This document shows, in pieces, positions 28,372 through 37,731 of a stretch of 64,000 bases of DNA (positions within the stretch are counted from its first letter, which is position 1; the number at the start of each line of letters is the position of its first letter). Source of the stretch: Maribellus maritimus. GTDB taxonomy: Bacteria; Bacteroidota; Bacteroidia; Bacteroidales; Prolixibacteraceae. Made by a program: the position numbers and the translations under genes. The notes beneath the pieces are model-generated. The model did no database searches, had not been told where the DNA came from, and saw nothing but the letters and a program-made list of their open reading frames with translations. The DNA lies in assembly GCF_022267315.1 (NCBI RefSeq), contig NZ_JAIKLE010000016.1, forward strand, positions 1-64,000, read 5' to 3'.

Positions 28372-29901
28372 TTATTTTATCGAATAAACTCCCTTTTTTA
28401 TGCGCGAAATAGCCTCTTCTTTCCCCAAAATTTCACAAATGACAAACAAGTCGGGTCCCATATTTCCACCAACCAGGCACAAACGAAGCGGATTCATGAT
28501 TGCCCCGAAGCTCCACTCTTTTTCATTCATAAAAGCGGAAAATGGTTCTTTAATCGACTCTGCTTTCCAATCCTTTATATTTTCAAAAAGCTCTGCAATA
28601 GCAGAAAGCTTCCCCGGCGTATCTTCTTTCCAGCGTTTTTTTACTGTTTTTTCATCGTAAGATTCAGGCGCTTCAAAAAAGAAATGACTTTGCTCCCACA
28701 AATCGGAAACAAACTCACAACGTTCTTTTACTTCAGCTACAACACGCACAATTTTTTCATCACTCGCGACAACCCCCTTTCCCGTCAAAACCGGTTTAAA
28801 AAGCCGGGCTAATTCCGTTTCCGTTTTTTGCTGAAAATAGTGTTTGTTAAACCACTTGGCCTTTTCAGGATCAAAACGCGAACCCGATTTCACCACACGT
28901 TCCAGACTAAAAATTTCAGATAACTCTTCGATCGAAAAGAATTCCCGCTCCGTTCCGGGATTCCATCCTAATAAAGACAGCAAGTTTATAAAAGCTTCGG
29001 GGAAATAACCATCTTCACGATAACCCCGTGAAATATCTCCGGTTTCGGGGTCTTTCCACTGGAGTGGAAAGACGGGAAATCCCATCTTATCACCATCGCG
29101 TTTACTTAATTTCCCTTTGCCAACCGGCTTTAAAATAAGCGGTAAATGCGCAAACCGGGGTTTGGTTTCTTCCCAGCCCAGCGCTTTATATAACAGCACA
29201 TGCAGCGGCATCGAAGGCAGCCACTCTTCTCCACGAATAACATGTGTAATTTTCATCAAATGGTCATCAACTACATTTGCAAGGTGGTATGTTGGCATTC
29301 CATCCGATTTAAAAAGCACTTTGTCGTCAAGACTTTTTGTTGTATTAAACGTCACAGTTCCGCGAATTAAATCGTCTTCCGTAACATCCAAATCTTCCGG
29401 CATTTTAAAACGGATAACGTAATTATCACCTGCTTCTAATTTCTCATGAACGTCTTCAGCCGATAATCTCAATGAGTTATTGAGATTATCGCGTGTTCCG
29501 ATTCCGTAGGAAAAAGTTGCTTTATTTGCTTCGGCTTCCTTCCGGAGTATGTCAATTTCTTCAGGAGTATCAAAAGCAATATATGCCCAGCCCGATTCAA
29601 CCAATTGATCGGCATATCCTTTATACAGCTCCTTTCTTTCGCTTTGCCTGTATGGTCCAAAATTACCACCAACTCCGGGACCTTCCACCGGATTCAAACC
29701 ACACCAATTCAAACTCTCAATAATGTATTCCTCCGCTCCCGGCACAAAGCGGGTTTGGTCAGTGTCTTCAATACGAAGGATAAAATCACCGCCATTCTTT
29801 TTTGCAAAAAGGTAATTAAATAAAGCTGTTCTAACTCCGCCCATGTGCAGCGGACCTGTTGGACTTGGGGCAAACCGTACCCTAACTTTTGAGTTGCTCA
29901 T
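28372..29901 (-). CDS. gltX: Glutamyl-tRNA synthetase
   Basis: This 509-residue class I aminoacyl-tRNA synthetase charges tRNA-Glu in the cytoplasm. The HIGH-type motif is PSPTGPLHMGG at 12-22, and the KMSKS-type loop is KGKLSKRDGD near residue 270. Both are characteristic of GluRS, and the length is normal. The C-terminal helical anticodon-binding domain covers roughly 340-509. The ATG is 23 bases downstream of a TAnnTTTG box. Confidence 0.95.
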   Translation of the reverse strand: MSNSKVRVRFAPSPTGPLHMGGVRTALFNYLFAKKNGGDFILRIEDTDQTRFVPGAEEYIIESLNWCGLNPVEGPGVGGNFGPYRQSERKELYKGYADQLVESGWAYIAFDTPEEIDILRKEAEANKATFSYGIGTRDNLNNSLRLSAEDVHEKLEAGDNYVIRFKMPEDLDVTEDDLIRGTVTFNTTKSLDDKVLFKSDGMPTYHLANVVDDHLMKITHVIRGEEWLPSMPLHVLLYKALGWEETKPRFAHLPLILKPVGKGKLSKRDGDKMGFPVFPLQWKDPETGDISRGYREDGYFPEAFINLLSLLGWNPGTEREFFSIEELSEIFSLERVVKSGSRFDPEKAKWFNKHYFQQKTETELARLFKPVLTGKGVVASDEKIVRVVAEVKERCEFVSDLWEQSHFFFEAPESYDEKTVKKRWKEDTPGKLSAIAELFENIKDWKAESIKEPFSAFMNEKEWSFGAIMNPLRLCLVGGNMGPDLFVICEILGKEEAISRIKKGVYSIK

Positions 29902-29923
29902 TGCTCTTTTTTTGAATTCGGTG

Positions 29924-29931
29924 CAAAGATA
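29924..29931 (-). promoter_or_regulatory. Bacteroidota -7 promoter element for gltX
   Basis: On the reverse strand the sequence reads TATCTTTG, an exact TAnnTTTG match, 23 bases before the gltX ATG. Confidence 0.55.
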
Positions 29932-30002
29932 TAAGAAAGCATTTAATGTGGAATGAATATTTATTTATGTCTTTTATCACTCTTTATTTCCACGTCATTC
30001 TA

Positions 30003-30010
30003 TAATTTTG
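30003..30010 (+). promoter_or_regulatory. Bacteroidota -7 promoter element for kbl
   Basis: TAATTTTG matches TAnnTTTG and ends 25 bases before the kbl ATG. The upstream -33 region is T-rich but has no exact TTTG. Confidence 0.5.
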
Positions 30011-30034
30011 TGTTGAACTTTAATAAGTCCTTAT

Positions 30035-31222
30035 ATGTACGGAAAAATCAAACAAGATCTGCAAAATACACTGGAAGAATTAAAAGAACAAGGTTTATAC
30101 AAAACTGAAAGAATCATTACATCTTCGCAAAGTTCAGAAATTAAAGTCGGTGAAGAAAAAACCGTATTAAACTTCTGTGCCAACAACTATCTTGGTTTAG
30201 CCAATAACCCTGAAGTAGTTAAAGCAGCACAGGATATCATGACCGACTGGGGTTTTGGTCTTTCTTCTGTTCGTTTTATATGTGGCACACAACAAATTCA
30301 CAAAGAACTGGAAGAAAAAGTGTCCGAATTTCTGGGAACGGAAGATACAATTTTATACTGCGCCGCGTTTGACGCAAACGGCGGAGTTTTTGAGCCCTTG
30401 CTGGGACCTGAATCGGCGATTATTTCCGATGAACTAAACCACGCTTCTATTATCGATGGTGTCCGCCTATGCAAAGCACAACGTTTCAGATATAAACATT
30501 CAAACATGATGGAACTGGAACAATGTTTGGTTGATTCTGCAGCTGCACAATATCGTATTGTGGTAACCGATGGTGTTTTCTCAATGGACGGAGATATGGC
30601 AAAATTACCGGAAATTGTTGCGCTGGCTGAAAAATATGATGCACTGGTAATGGTTGACGATTCGCATGCAACTGGCTACATTGGAAAAACGGGACGGGGA
30701 ACAGCAGAACATTTTGGCTTGCTTGGCAAAATCGATATTATTACAACCACTTTTGGAAAAGCCATGGGGGGAGGAAACGGCGGTTGTACTTCGGGCAGAA
30801 AAGAAATCATAGAGATGTTGCGCCAGCGTTCACGCCCCTATTTGTTCTCGAACACCCTTGCCCCTGCTACGGTTGGAGCTACACTAAAAGTTATTGATAT
30901 GCTTTCAGAATCAGGTGATTTACCTGCAAAAACCATGGCTAATGCTACACACTTTCGAACAAAAATGCAAGCTGCAGGTTTTGATTTGGTGCAAGGAGAT
31001 ACAGCAATTGTTCCGGTAATGATTTATGATGCTCCGCTGGCTGTTAAATTTGCTGACGAACTGCTAAAAGAGGGGGTTTATGTTATTGGTTTTGTTTATC
31101 CGGTTGTTCCGAAAGGAAAAGCCAGAATCAGGGTTCAGTTGTCTGCTGCTCATTCAACAGAACAAATAGACAATGCAGTTAACGCATTTATCAAAGTTGG
31201 AAAAAATTTGAATATAATATAA
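30035..31222 (+). CDS. kbl: Glycine C-acetyltransferase (2-amino-3-ketobutyrate CoA ligase)
   Basis: This 395-residue PLP enzyme belongs to the alpha-oxoamine synthase family. It cleaves 2-amino-3-ketobutyrate with CoA to glycine and acetyl-CoA in threonine breakdown. The PLP-binding Lys is Lys242 in TTTFGKAMGGG. VMVDDSHATGYIG near residue 206 supplies the cofactor-ring Asp and His, and FCANNYLGLA near 47 is the usual substrate loop. BioF and serine palmitoyltransferase share the fold, but the length and the MYGKIKQDLQ start fit Kbl. No threonine dehydrogenase gene is adjacent. A strong terminator follows. Confidence 0.92.
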   Translation: MYGKIKQDLQNTLEELKEQGLYKTERIITSSQSSEIKVGEEKTVLNFCANNYLGLANNPEVVKAAQDIMTDWGFGLSSVRFICGTQQIHKELEEKVSEFLGTEDTILYCAAFDANGGVFEPLLGPESAIISDELNHASIIDGVRLCKAQRFRYKHSNMMELEQCLVDSAAAQYRIVVTDGVFSMDGDMAKLPEIVALAEKYDALVMVDDSHATGYIGKTGRGTAEHFGLLGKIDIITTTFGKAMGGGNGGCTSGRKEIIEMLRQRSRPYLFSNTLAPATVGATLKVIDMLSESGDLPAKTMANATHFRTKMQAAGFDLVQGDTAIVPVMIYDAPLAVKFADELLKEGVYVIGFVYPVVPKGKARIRVQLSAAHSTEQIDNAVNAFIKVGKNLNII

Positions 31223-31245
31223 AGATCAAATCTGTGAAGAGAAAT

Positions 31246-31282
31246 AAAAAGCTGTCTTTCTATTTACAAAAGACAGCTTTTT
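31246..31282. terminator. Bidirectional intrinsic terminator between kbl and beta-mannosidase
   Basis: The 14-base arms AAAAAGCTGTCTTT (31246-31259) and AAAGACAGCTTTTT (31269-31282) pair perfectly across a 9-base loop. A-runs on one side and T-runs on the other allow termination for both convergent genes. Confidence 0.88.
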
Positions 31283-31310
31283 ATTTTCAGAATATGATAT
31301 GTTTCGGCTA

Positions 31311-33893
31311 TTAAAAGGCACTTTCCAGTGTTCTTATTGTCAACACTTCATTTAAACGGGCCTCCGAAATGTCAGTTTTCAAATGGATTCCCACACTCTC
31401 CATCGGTAGCAGATCAAAATAATTATCAGAGAAGAATCCTTCTTCATTTCCAATTTGCAGATAAATATTTTTAGCCAGTTTGTCCGTTTTCAAATCAATT
31501 GTATAGCCATCCTCATCTTTTTCTATGGCATATTCAATTTTTGGCGTTGGAACCCTCAATTCCTTGTATGGCCTGAAATAGAAATTGTTTTTTGATATTA
31601 TCTCTCCATTTTCTCTCAGTTCTGCTGAAAATACCAGGTTCTGCAGACTCTTTCTGTAGGTAAACTCCCATCGGTTAACATCAAAATAGTCATCGCTTGA
31701 GTTGGCCGGAATTTCCACCAGTGAAGCTTCTTCCCAAATTACCTGTCCGTCAAAATCCATCAACCGCAAATAGAGCTCAGCATTAACCGGTTGTAATCTG
31801 TCGTTCACAATTCCTACCCTAAATTTTGCCCCATCGATATACGGACTAACCAAAACCGGTTCAAAACCTTTTTTTACGTAATACTGCAAGGCCTTCCATT
31901 TTTGGTAATAATCGGTTGAACTCCATGATGCTACCGGCCACACATCGTTAATTTGCCAATACAAACTTCCCATACAATAAGGCATTGCCCGGCGGTGTCC
32001 TTCCAATCCAAATTTAATCCCTTCGGCCTGCAAAACATGATTAACATACAAAAACGACTCAAAATCTTTTGGTGAATTGTATTCCTGATTCATGTAATAC
32101 TCGATTGTCCCGTTACCGATAGAAGAACGCTGATGAGATTTCATCACTTCTGAAAAAATATCATAGTCTTCCGGAAGAGCGTATTTCTCAACTGATGCCA
32201 TTTCAGGGAACGACTGAAAACCATATTCACTCATAAACCGGGCTAAATGAGTTGCATAGGTTTCAAATGGCTCTTTCCCCCACCAAACGCCCCAGTAATG
32301 TTCGTCTCCGTTTACCAAATCGGCTGGGACGCCTAAACCCGAAGAGGGACTTGATCCCCAGTAACTCCTTTGCGGGTCATATTCTTTTACGACATCAGGT
32401 AAAACTTTATGGAAAATATCGACGTAAGATTGCCATATTTTGTCAGCATTTTCTTCACTTTTGGCCCGCTCGGCCTTTTCCCAACCCCAGCCTTTCCAGG
32501 CAGCAAGAATTTCGTTATTCCCGCACCATAAAGCAATACTTGGGTGATTCCGTAAACGTTTTACATTATCTATCGCTTCCTGTTTTACGTTGTCTAAAAA
32601 CGCTTCATCGCCCGGAAACATCGAACAGGCGAACATAAAGTCCTGCCACAAAAGGATGCCAGCTTCATCACACAAGTCATAAAAAATATCATTTTCATAA
32701 ATGCCACCTCCCCAAATACGCAACATGTTGCAATTCGACTGCCTGGCTGTTTCAACAACCTTTTTGTAATTATCATCGCTTACCCGAGGCAAAAAAACAT
32801 CGTTGGGAATATAATTGGCACCTTTCATAAAAACCGGATGTCCATTCAATTTGAAATAGAATGATGTTCCATTCTCATCCTCTTCTCTAACCAATTCAAG
32901 AGTTCGAATTCCAATCCGCGTAGTCTCGGCAAGGTCGAGATCCTTTATTTTAACATTCGCTGAAATATTATATAAATAGGGTTCTCCCAAACTATTGGTC
33001 CACCACAGCTTAGGATTTTTAATTTGAAAGTCAACAGAATATTTATTTGTTCCGGCTTTTAACTGAACCGGAGAAGAAGCCAACTGTGTACTGTCGCTTT
33101 TTACAAAAAGAGTTGCTGTTTGATTCTCAAGCGCTGTAATTTCAAACACGGCTGTAAAAGCTGCAAGCTCTTCCGTTACATCATCTTGAATAATCTGAAG
33201 GCTTTCGATCTTCGCCAAATCCCATGCTTTAATATTAACCGGACGCCATATTCCGCTGGTCACCAGGCGAGGCCCCCAGTCCCAGCCAAAATGATACCCG
33301 GCCTTTCGCGTATACACACTTACTTTCTTACCATCTTCCACCTGTCCGATTTCAGCTAAATCGTTGTCGGAAACCGGAATTACATAACCCTGTGCGTCGT
33401 ATTTTTTTATGCCCTCAACTACCGGAGAACGAAGAATAATAAGTAACTCGTTTTCTCTTTCCTGTATCACATCTTTTATGTCCGCAGTCCATTCCCTGAA
33501 CATATTGTCAGCTTCCAGAACCTTTTCCCCATTTACAAAAACGTCGGCATATGTATCTAGACCCTCAAAATCAAGTTCTATTTTATCTCTCGCCAGCAAA
33601 TCTTTATCGGCAGTAAAAGTGGTCTTGTACTCCCAATCTGCTTTGTCAACCCATTGAACGTCGTGTTCATTTAACCGGTAAAATGGATCTTCTATTTTCC
33701 CGTGCGCCATCAAATCGGTGTGAACCGTTCCCGGGACAGTAGCCGATAACCACTCAGTCTCTCCGCTTTGACGAAAAAACCAGTCATTATCCAATTCTGT
33801 TTGAATTGTTTTATTGGATTTTTTAGAATCACAACCCAAAACCGACATCAATATTATGGTGGTTAAAACAATAATTAAATTTCTGACATTCAT
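31311..33893 (-). CDS. Beta-mannosidase lipoprotein, GH2
   Basis: This 860-residue protein starts with a lipoprotein signal peptide and lipobox SVLGC (Cys21). It shows the GH2 layout: a jelly-roll domain about 30-220, a beta-sandwich to about 330, then a TIM barrel. The acid/base Glu is Glu461 in WCGNNE and the nucleophile is Glu556 in MSEYGFQS. AGYHFGWDWGPRL near 198 and RIWGGGIYE near 392 are typical of the beta-mannosidase branch. It should remove terminal beta-linked mannose from oligosaccharides in the periplasm or at the cell surface. No SusC/SusD pair or other glycosidase lies nearby, so it is not part of a visible polysaccharide locus. Confidence 0.92.
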   Translation of the reverse strand: MNVRNLIIVLTTIILMSVLGCDSKKSNKTIQTELDNDWFFRQSGETEWLSATVPGTVHTDLMAHGKIEDPFYRLNEHDVQWVDKADWEYKTTFTADKDLLARDKIELDFEGLDTYADVFVNGEKVLEADNMFREWTADIKDVIQERENELLIILRSPVVEGIKKYDAQGYVIPVSDNDLAEIGQVEDGKKVSVYTRKAGYHFGWDWGPRLVTSGIWRPVNIKAWDLAKIESLQIIQDDVTEELAAFTAVFEITALENQTATLFVKSDSTQLASSPVQLKAGTNKYSVDFQIKNPKLWWTNSLGEPYLYNISANVKIKDLDLAETTRIGIRTLELVREEDENGTSFYFKLNGHPVFMKGANYIPNDVFLPRVSDDNYKKVVETARQSNCNMLRIWGGGIYENDIFYDLCDEAGILLWQDFMFACSMFPGDEAFLDNVKQEAIDNVKRLRNHPSIALWCGNNEILAAWKGWGWEKAERAKSEENADKIWQSYVDIFHKVLPDVVKEYDPQRSYWGSSPSSGLGVPADLVNGDEHYWGVWWGKEPFETYATHLARFMSEYGFQSFPEMASVEKYALPEDYDIFSEVMKSHQRSSIGNGTIEYYMNQEYNSPKDFESFLYVNHVLQAEGIKFGLEGHRRAMPYCMGSLYWQINDVWPVASWSSTDYYQKWKALQYYVKKGFEPVLVSPYIDGAKFRVGIVNDRLQPVNAELYLRLMDFDGQVIWEEASLVEIPANSSDDYFDVNRWEFTYRKSLQNLVFSAELRENGEIISKNNFYFRPYKELRVPTPKIEYAIEKDEDGYTIDLKTDKLAKNIYLQIGNEEGFFSDNYFDLLPMESVGIHLKTDISEARLNEVLTIRTLESAF

Positions 33894-34083
33894 AGTTTCA
33901 TTTGATAATTTTGGAGCGGTAAAAATGTAAAAACAACTTTATTTCAGCAAATAAAAATGTGGATACAATTTAATATTTTTATAACCAAACGAACCAAACA
34001 AAACTTAAAAAGCTGATAAACAGTAGAACTAAGAAGAACTACAAAGTGTCTGCTACCGATTTTCAGAAGCCGATTTAGAAAAA

Positions 34084-34107
34084 AACGGGAAGCATTTACT
34101 CCCCGTT
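34084..34107 (-). terminator. Probable intrinsic terminator
   Basis: The arms AACGGG (34084-34089) and CCCGTT (34102-34107) pair, and on the reverse strand the stem is followed by seven T residues. It lies 18 bases after the stop of the DUF2892 gene. The stem is short. Confidence 0.55.
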
Positions 34108-34124
34108 CTTTTTAAAATTTTTTT

Positions 34125-34313
34125 CTATTCTTTATTCTGATGTGTCGAAATTTTAAAAGGTATATACAAAGGACAAATTTTAAAAAGCCCCGTAGCCAAA
34201 GGGATAATTCCAATTAATCCCCACCAACTGTCAAAAACAACTCCTAAAATTGCGATAATTAAACCAAGAATTATTCTTAATAAACGATCTGTTGTACCTA
34301 CATTATATTTCAT
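34125..34313 (-). CDS. DUF2892 (YgaP-type transmembrane) family protein
   Basis: This 62-residue protein has two hydrophobic helices separated by a short SWWGL turn. It starts MKYNVGTTDRLLRIILG, as in the inner-membrane domain of YgaP rhodanese and stand-alone DUF2892 proteins. Free-standing members are widespread and lack a known function; the YgaP domain anchors a sulfurtransferase. No rhodanese domain is present here. The C_GCAxxG_C_C gene lies upstream on the same strand after 121 bases, so a shared redox context is possible but not shown. Confidence 0.75.
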   Translation of the reverse strand: MKYNVGTTDRLLRIILGLIIAILGVVFDSWWGLIGIIPLATGLFKICPLYIPFKISTHQNKE

Positions 34314-34434
34314 ATCAAATAAGCTTTAAATTCTACACAATTAAAAACAACTCAATAGAACTTTTGTTTTAATTAACAAATAGGCGCTATCTCAAATAAC
34401 TATCGTTTTCAACTAAAAAACTTTAAACTATATT

Positions 34435-34863
34435 TTAAAAATGTTCCTCCAGAATTGTGCAGGCTGTTTTAATAAATTCAGGACATTTCTTTTGAAATAC
34501 TTCAGCTTCAAGAGCAGCGTTGGCTCCTTCGGGTGTCGAAATATCAAAACCAGTAAGTACTTTACAGGTTAACGAACCATGTTTTTTTCGAAACAATTCG
34601 TTAAACCTTATAATTTTAGATTTGGTAATTGCTTTGTCGGTTGGATCTGAGCTTGTGTATCCGTGTTTCATCCCAATAACCATATAAGAACCGGTAACAG
34701 CCCCACAGGTTTCTGCGCAAGCCATTCCTCCTCCAAAACCACTGGCAATTTTTAAAGCTACTTTCTCATCCAGTTCCAGTTCAGGAGCAAAAAGAACAAA
34801 CGTTGCCTGTGCGCAATTAAATTTTGGATACAATCCACTTACCAGATCAGCTTTTTTTGTCAT
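34435..34863 (-). CDS. C_GCAxxG_C_C family redox protein
   Basis: This 142-residue protein matches the C_GCAxxG_C_C family, defined by spaced Cys residues. Visible are NCAQA (Cys17), ACAETCGAVTG near residue 49, LTCKVL near 100 and KCPEF near 125. The family is thought to bind an iron-sulfur cluster or act in a redox process, but its biochemical role is unsettled. A Gly-rich FGGGMACAE loop precedes the Cys pair. There is no signal peptide. It lies between pgk and the DUF2892 gene, all on the reverse strand. Confidence 0.82.
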   Translation of the reverse strand: MTKKADLVSGLYPKFNCAQATFVLFAPELELDEKVALKIASGFGGGMACAETCGAVTGSYMVIGMKHGYTSSDPTDKAITKSKIIRFNELFRKKHGSLTCKVLTGFDISTPEGANAALEAEVFQKKCPEFIKTACTILEEHF

Positions 34864-34896
34864 TTTTAATTTAAAGATAATTCAATTTAACATCAT

Positions 34897-34927
34897 AAAA
34901 AACCCGACTCGCAAAAAACGAACCGGG
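34897..34927 (-). terminator. Probable terminator of pgk
   Basis: The arms CCCGACTCG (34903-34911) and CGAACCGGG (34919-34927) pair with a two-base internal mismatch. On the reverse strand they are followed by six T residues. It lies 28 bases after the pgk stop. Confidence 0.65.
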
Positions 34928-34954
34928 CTTTCAAATATATTGTTTGTTTTTTGT

Positions 34955-36151
34955 TTATTCGCCACGAACAGCTGCAACCCCGGGAAGAACTTTTCCTTCG
35001 AGGTATTCCAACAATGCACCACCGGCAGTTGAAATGTATGATACTCCCGGGGCAATTCCGAATTGGTTAACAGCGGCAACCGAGTCGCCACCACCAACCA
35101 ATGAGAAAGCACCTTTTTTAGTTGCTTCAACAATGGCAGCACCAACTGCTTTTGTTCCGCCGGCAAATGTTTCCATTTCAAAAACACCAACCGGGCCGTT
35201 CCAAAGGATTGTTCCTGAATTTTCAATCACTTCTTTCATTTGAGCAACACTATCCGGACCAGCATCCAAACCTTGCCATCCGTCAGCAATTTCGTTGGCA
35301 GCACAAATTTTTGTGTTTGCATCGTTGCTAAATGCATCGGCGGCGACTACATCGGTAGCAATAATCAGTTTTACACCTTTTTCTTTGGCCAGTTTTTCAA
35401 TATTTTTTGCTGTGTCAATAAAATCGTCTTCGCAAATTGAATCACCAACTTTTCCACCGTTCGCTTTTACAAAAGTATAAGTCATTCCACCCCCTAAAAT
35501 CAGGTTGTCAACTTTACTCAACAGGTTTTCGATGATCGTAATTTTTGAAGAAACTTTTGCTCCGCCCATAATTGCAGTTAAAGGTCGTTGCGGGCTTTTA
35601 ACAACTTTATCTAAACTTTCAACTTCGCTTTCAATCAGGTAACCAAACATTTTGTCGTTCGGGAAAAATTTAGCGATAACAGCTGTAGAAGCATGAGCAC
35701 GGTGCGCAGTTCCAAAAGCATCGTTTACCCAGCAGTCTCCGTTTTCAGCTAATTTTTTTGCAAATTCTTCGTCGCCGGCAGTTTCTTCTTTGTAAAAACG
35801 CAGGTTTTCCAAAATCAAAACTTCGCCTGGTTTAATTTCATCGGCCATTTTTTTCACTTCGTCGCCAATACAATCCGGAGCAATTTTCACAGTTGCACCG
35901 TCAAGTAATTCCGACAAATGAGCAACCAATGGTTTTAAAGAAAATTTATCTTCCGGTCCGTTTTTCGGACGGCCAAGGTGAGACATGATGATAGGAGAAC
36001 CACCGCCTTCAATAATTTTTTTGATGGTAGGAAGTGCAGCCCGCATACGGGTGTCATCGGTAATTTCAAAATTTTCATTTAACGGCACATTAAAATCAAC
36101 ACGAATGAGCGCCTTTTTGCCTTTAAAATCGTAGCTACTAATAGTTTGCAT
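34955..36151 (-). CDS. pgk: Phosphoglycerate kinase
   Basis: This 398-residue glycolytic enzyme interconverts 1,3-bisphosphoglycerate and 3-phosphoglycerate with ATP. The N-terminal substrate motif [12 protein letters not shown] and the loop HLGRPK are visible. So are [10 protein letters not shown], the hinge region [10 protein letters not shown], and the C-terminal nucleotide loop [13 protein letters not shown]. The length fits bacterial Pgk. An in-frame ATG lies 11 codons upstream (36184), but [15 protein letters not shown] is the expected family start and sits 35 bases after a TAnnTTTG box. No other glycolytic gene is adjacent. Confidence 0.95.
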   Translation of the reverse strand: MQTISSYDFKGKKALIRVDFNVPLNENFEITDDTRMRAALPTIKKIIEGGGSPIIMSHLGRPKNGPEDKFSLKPLVAHLSELLDGATVKIAPDCIGDEVKKMADEIKPGEVLILENLRFYKEETAGDEEFAKKLAENGDCWVNDAFGTAHRAHASTAVIAKFFPNDKMFGYLIESEVESLDKVVKSPQRPLTAIMGGAKVSSKITIIENLLSKVDNLILGGGMTYTFVKANGGKVGDSICEDDFIDTAKNIEKLAKEKGVKLIIATDVVAADAFSNDANTKICAANEIADGWQGLDAGPDSVAQMKEVIENSGTILWNGPVGVFEMETFAGGTKAVGAAIVEATKKGAFSLVGGGDSVAAVNQFGIAPGVSYISTAGGALLEYLEGKVLPGVAAVRGE

Positions 36152-36185
36152 TTTATTATTTTTTTTGAGTTTTTCGAAAATCAAC

Positions 36186-36193
36186 CAAAGATA
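36186..36193 (-). promoter_or_regulatory. Bacteroidota -7 promoter element for pgk
   Basis: The reverse strand reads TATCTTTG, an exact TAnnTTTG match. It lies 35 bases before ATG 36151, which also argues against the upstream start at 36184. Confidence 0.55.
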
Positions 36194-36310
36194 AGAAATT
36201 AATCTCGTGGAAAACAGGAGTGATTTTTAAGTAAACCGAATTTAATGTTGTAATAAACTTTAAATACCTTAAACTGCGGGTAATGTAATGATAACTCTCG
36301 TTTATCTTTT

Positions 36311-36378
36311 CGTCATTCCGAAATGATGTCCGAATCTCTTTCCTACAATTAAGATATTGAAACACGTTCAGCATGACG
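36311..36378. repeat. 68-base element with imperfect terminal inverted repeats
   Basis: CGTCATTCCGAA at 36311-36322 and TTCAGCATGACG at 36367-36378 are inverted repeats matching at 10 of 12 positions. The interior holds GTCCGAATCTCTTTCC. It looks like a dispersed REP/MITE-like element in the divergent pgk-delta' gap, but only one copy lies in this window. Directly after it, GCAATTTTCGAAAATTGC (36383-36400) is a perfect 18-base palindrome. Together they fill much of the 322-base gap. Confidence 0.55.
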
Positions 36379-36473
36379 CGCTGCAATTTTCGAAAATTGC
36401 GATAACGCTGCCAAATTTCAAACAATTACCAACAATTGTTATTTGGTCTTTGATATTTGGTTATTTTTAACCC

Positions 36474-37598
36474 ATGTTTTTTAGCGACGTAATTGGACAA
36501 AACGATATAAAACAACGGCTAATCCGCTCGGTCAAGGACGAAAGAATCAGTCATGCCCAACTTTTTGCCGGCCCCGAGGGCACAGGTAAATTAGGGTTGG
36601 CTTTGGCTTATGCGCAATATATTTCGTGCCGTAACCGTACGGAAACGGATTCATGCGGGACATGCCCGTCGTGTCATAAATATCAAAAGCTGGCTCACCC
36701 CGATTTGCATTTTGTTTTCCCGGTATTTAACTCACCCAAATTTAAAAATCCGATGAGTGATGATTTTATAAAAGAGTGGCGTGAAATGGTGCTTAAAAAC
36801 CATTATTTTAATCTTAGCCAGTGGCTTGGTTCAATTGACGCCGGAAATGCACAAGGTTTAATTTACGAGCGGGAAAGCGACTCTATCTACCGGAAATTAA
36901 ATCTTAAATCGTTTGAATCGGAATTTAAAGTGATGGTGATTTGGCTACCGGAGAAAATGCACATCAGTTGTTCAAACAAACTACTAAAACTAATTGAGGA
37001 ACCGCCAAACAAAACACTTTTCCTGCTCATTTCCGAAAATGAAGAAGCCATAATTTCCACAATTCGTTCAAGGGCACAACTTGTAAAGGTTCCGTTTATC
37101 GACAACGAATCGATTAAAAATGCCCTTTTGGAAAAAACAGATGCAGATCCTGATATAATACCTGATGCCGTTCACCTAGCAAACGGAAGTTATATTAAAG
37201 CGCTCGAATACCTTAACCCGGGAGAGGATAACCAGTTTTACTTTCTGAAATTCCAGGAAATGATGCGATTTGCTTACTCTCGTCAGGTTCTGGATCTAAT
37301 AAATTGGGCTGATGAAATGGCTGCAATTGGCCGCGACAAACAAAAATCGTTTTTCGATGCTGCTCTCCGTTTGGTTCGTGAATATTTTATTTTCAATATG
37401 AAAAAAATGAACCTTGTATATTTAAACCGCGAAGAACAGGACTGGGGAAAAAAATTTGCGCCCTTTATTAACGAAAGAAATATAATACCAATTTCAAAAG
37501 AATTTGAACTGGGCATAAAACACATTGGGATGAACGGAAATCCACGTATTATCTTTCTCGACACTGCACTGAGAATGGTGCGGTTAATAAAAAGATAA
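36474..37598 (+). CDS. holB: DNA polymerase III subunit delta'
   Basis: This 374-residue AAA+ protein is a clamp-loader subunit (delta' or DnaX-like). It begins MFFSDVIGQNDIKQRL and has a P-loop GPEGTGKLGLALAYA near residue 39. A zinc-binding Cys cluster, CGTCPSC, lies near residue 63 with an earlier Cys. A sensor region SENEEAIISTIRSRAQ resembles the SRC-type arginine-finger motif but lacks its Cys. The insertion between Walker A and B (HFVFPVFNS to YRKLN) is usual in Bacteroidota homologues as far as I recall. It is divergent from pgk. Confidence 0.88.
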   Translation: MFFSDVIGQNDIKQRLIRSVKDERISHAQLFAGPEGTGKLGLALAYAQYISCRNRTETDSCGTCPSCHKYQKLAHPDLHFVFPVFNSPKFKNPMSDDFIKEWREMVLKNHYFNLSQWLGSIDAGNAQGLIYERESDSIYRKLNLKSFESEFKVMVIWLPEKMHISCSNKLLKLIEEPPNKTLFLLISENEEAIISTIRSRAQLVKVPFIDNESIKNALLEKTDADPDIIPDAVHLANGSYIKALEYLNPGEDNQFYFLKFQEMMRFAYSRQVLDLINWADEMAAIGRDKQKSFFDAALRLVREYFIFNMKKMNLVYLNREEQDWGKKFAPFINERNIIPISKEFELGIKHIGMNGNPRIIFLDTALRMVRLIKR

Positions 37599-37731
37599 AT
37601 ATTAATTTTTACACATAGCCCTTTTACGAAAGTCTCGTTTCCCGACAAATTCCCTTCTTAAACCAATTTTATTGTTAGGTTGTTGAAGTAACTAACTATT
37701 AGCCATTCTATTTCATCAATAAAAACAAGTT

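Noticed and set aside
28306-28812. 168-codon forward open frame over gltX
   Set aside because: It lies antisense to a well-supported gltX and has a Phe/Lys/Asn-rich shadow composition.
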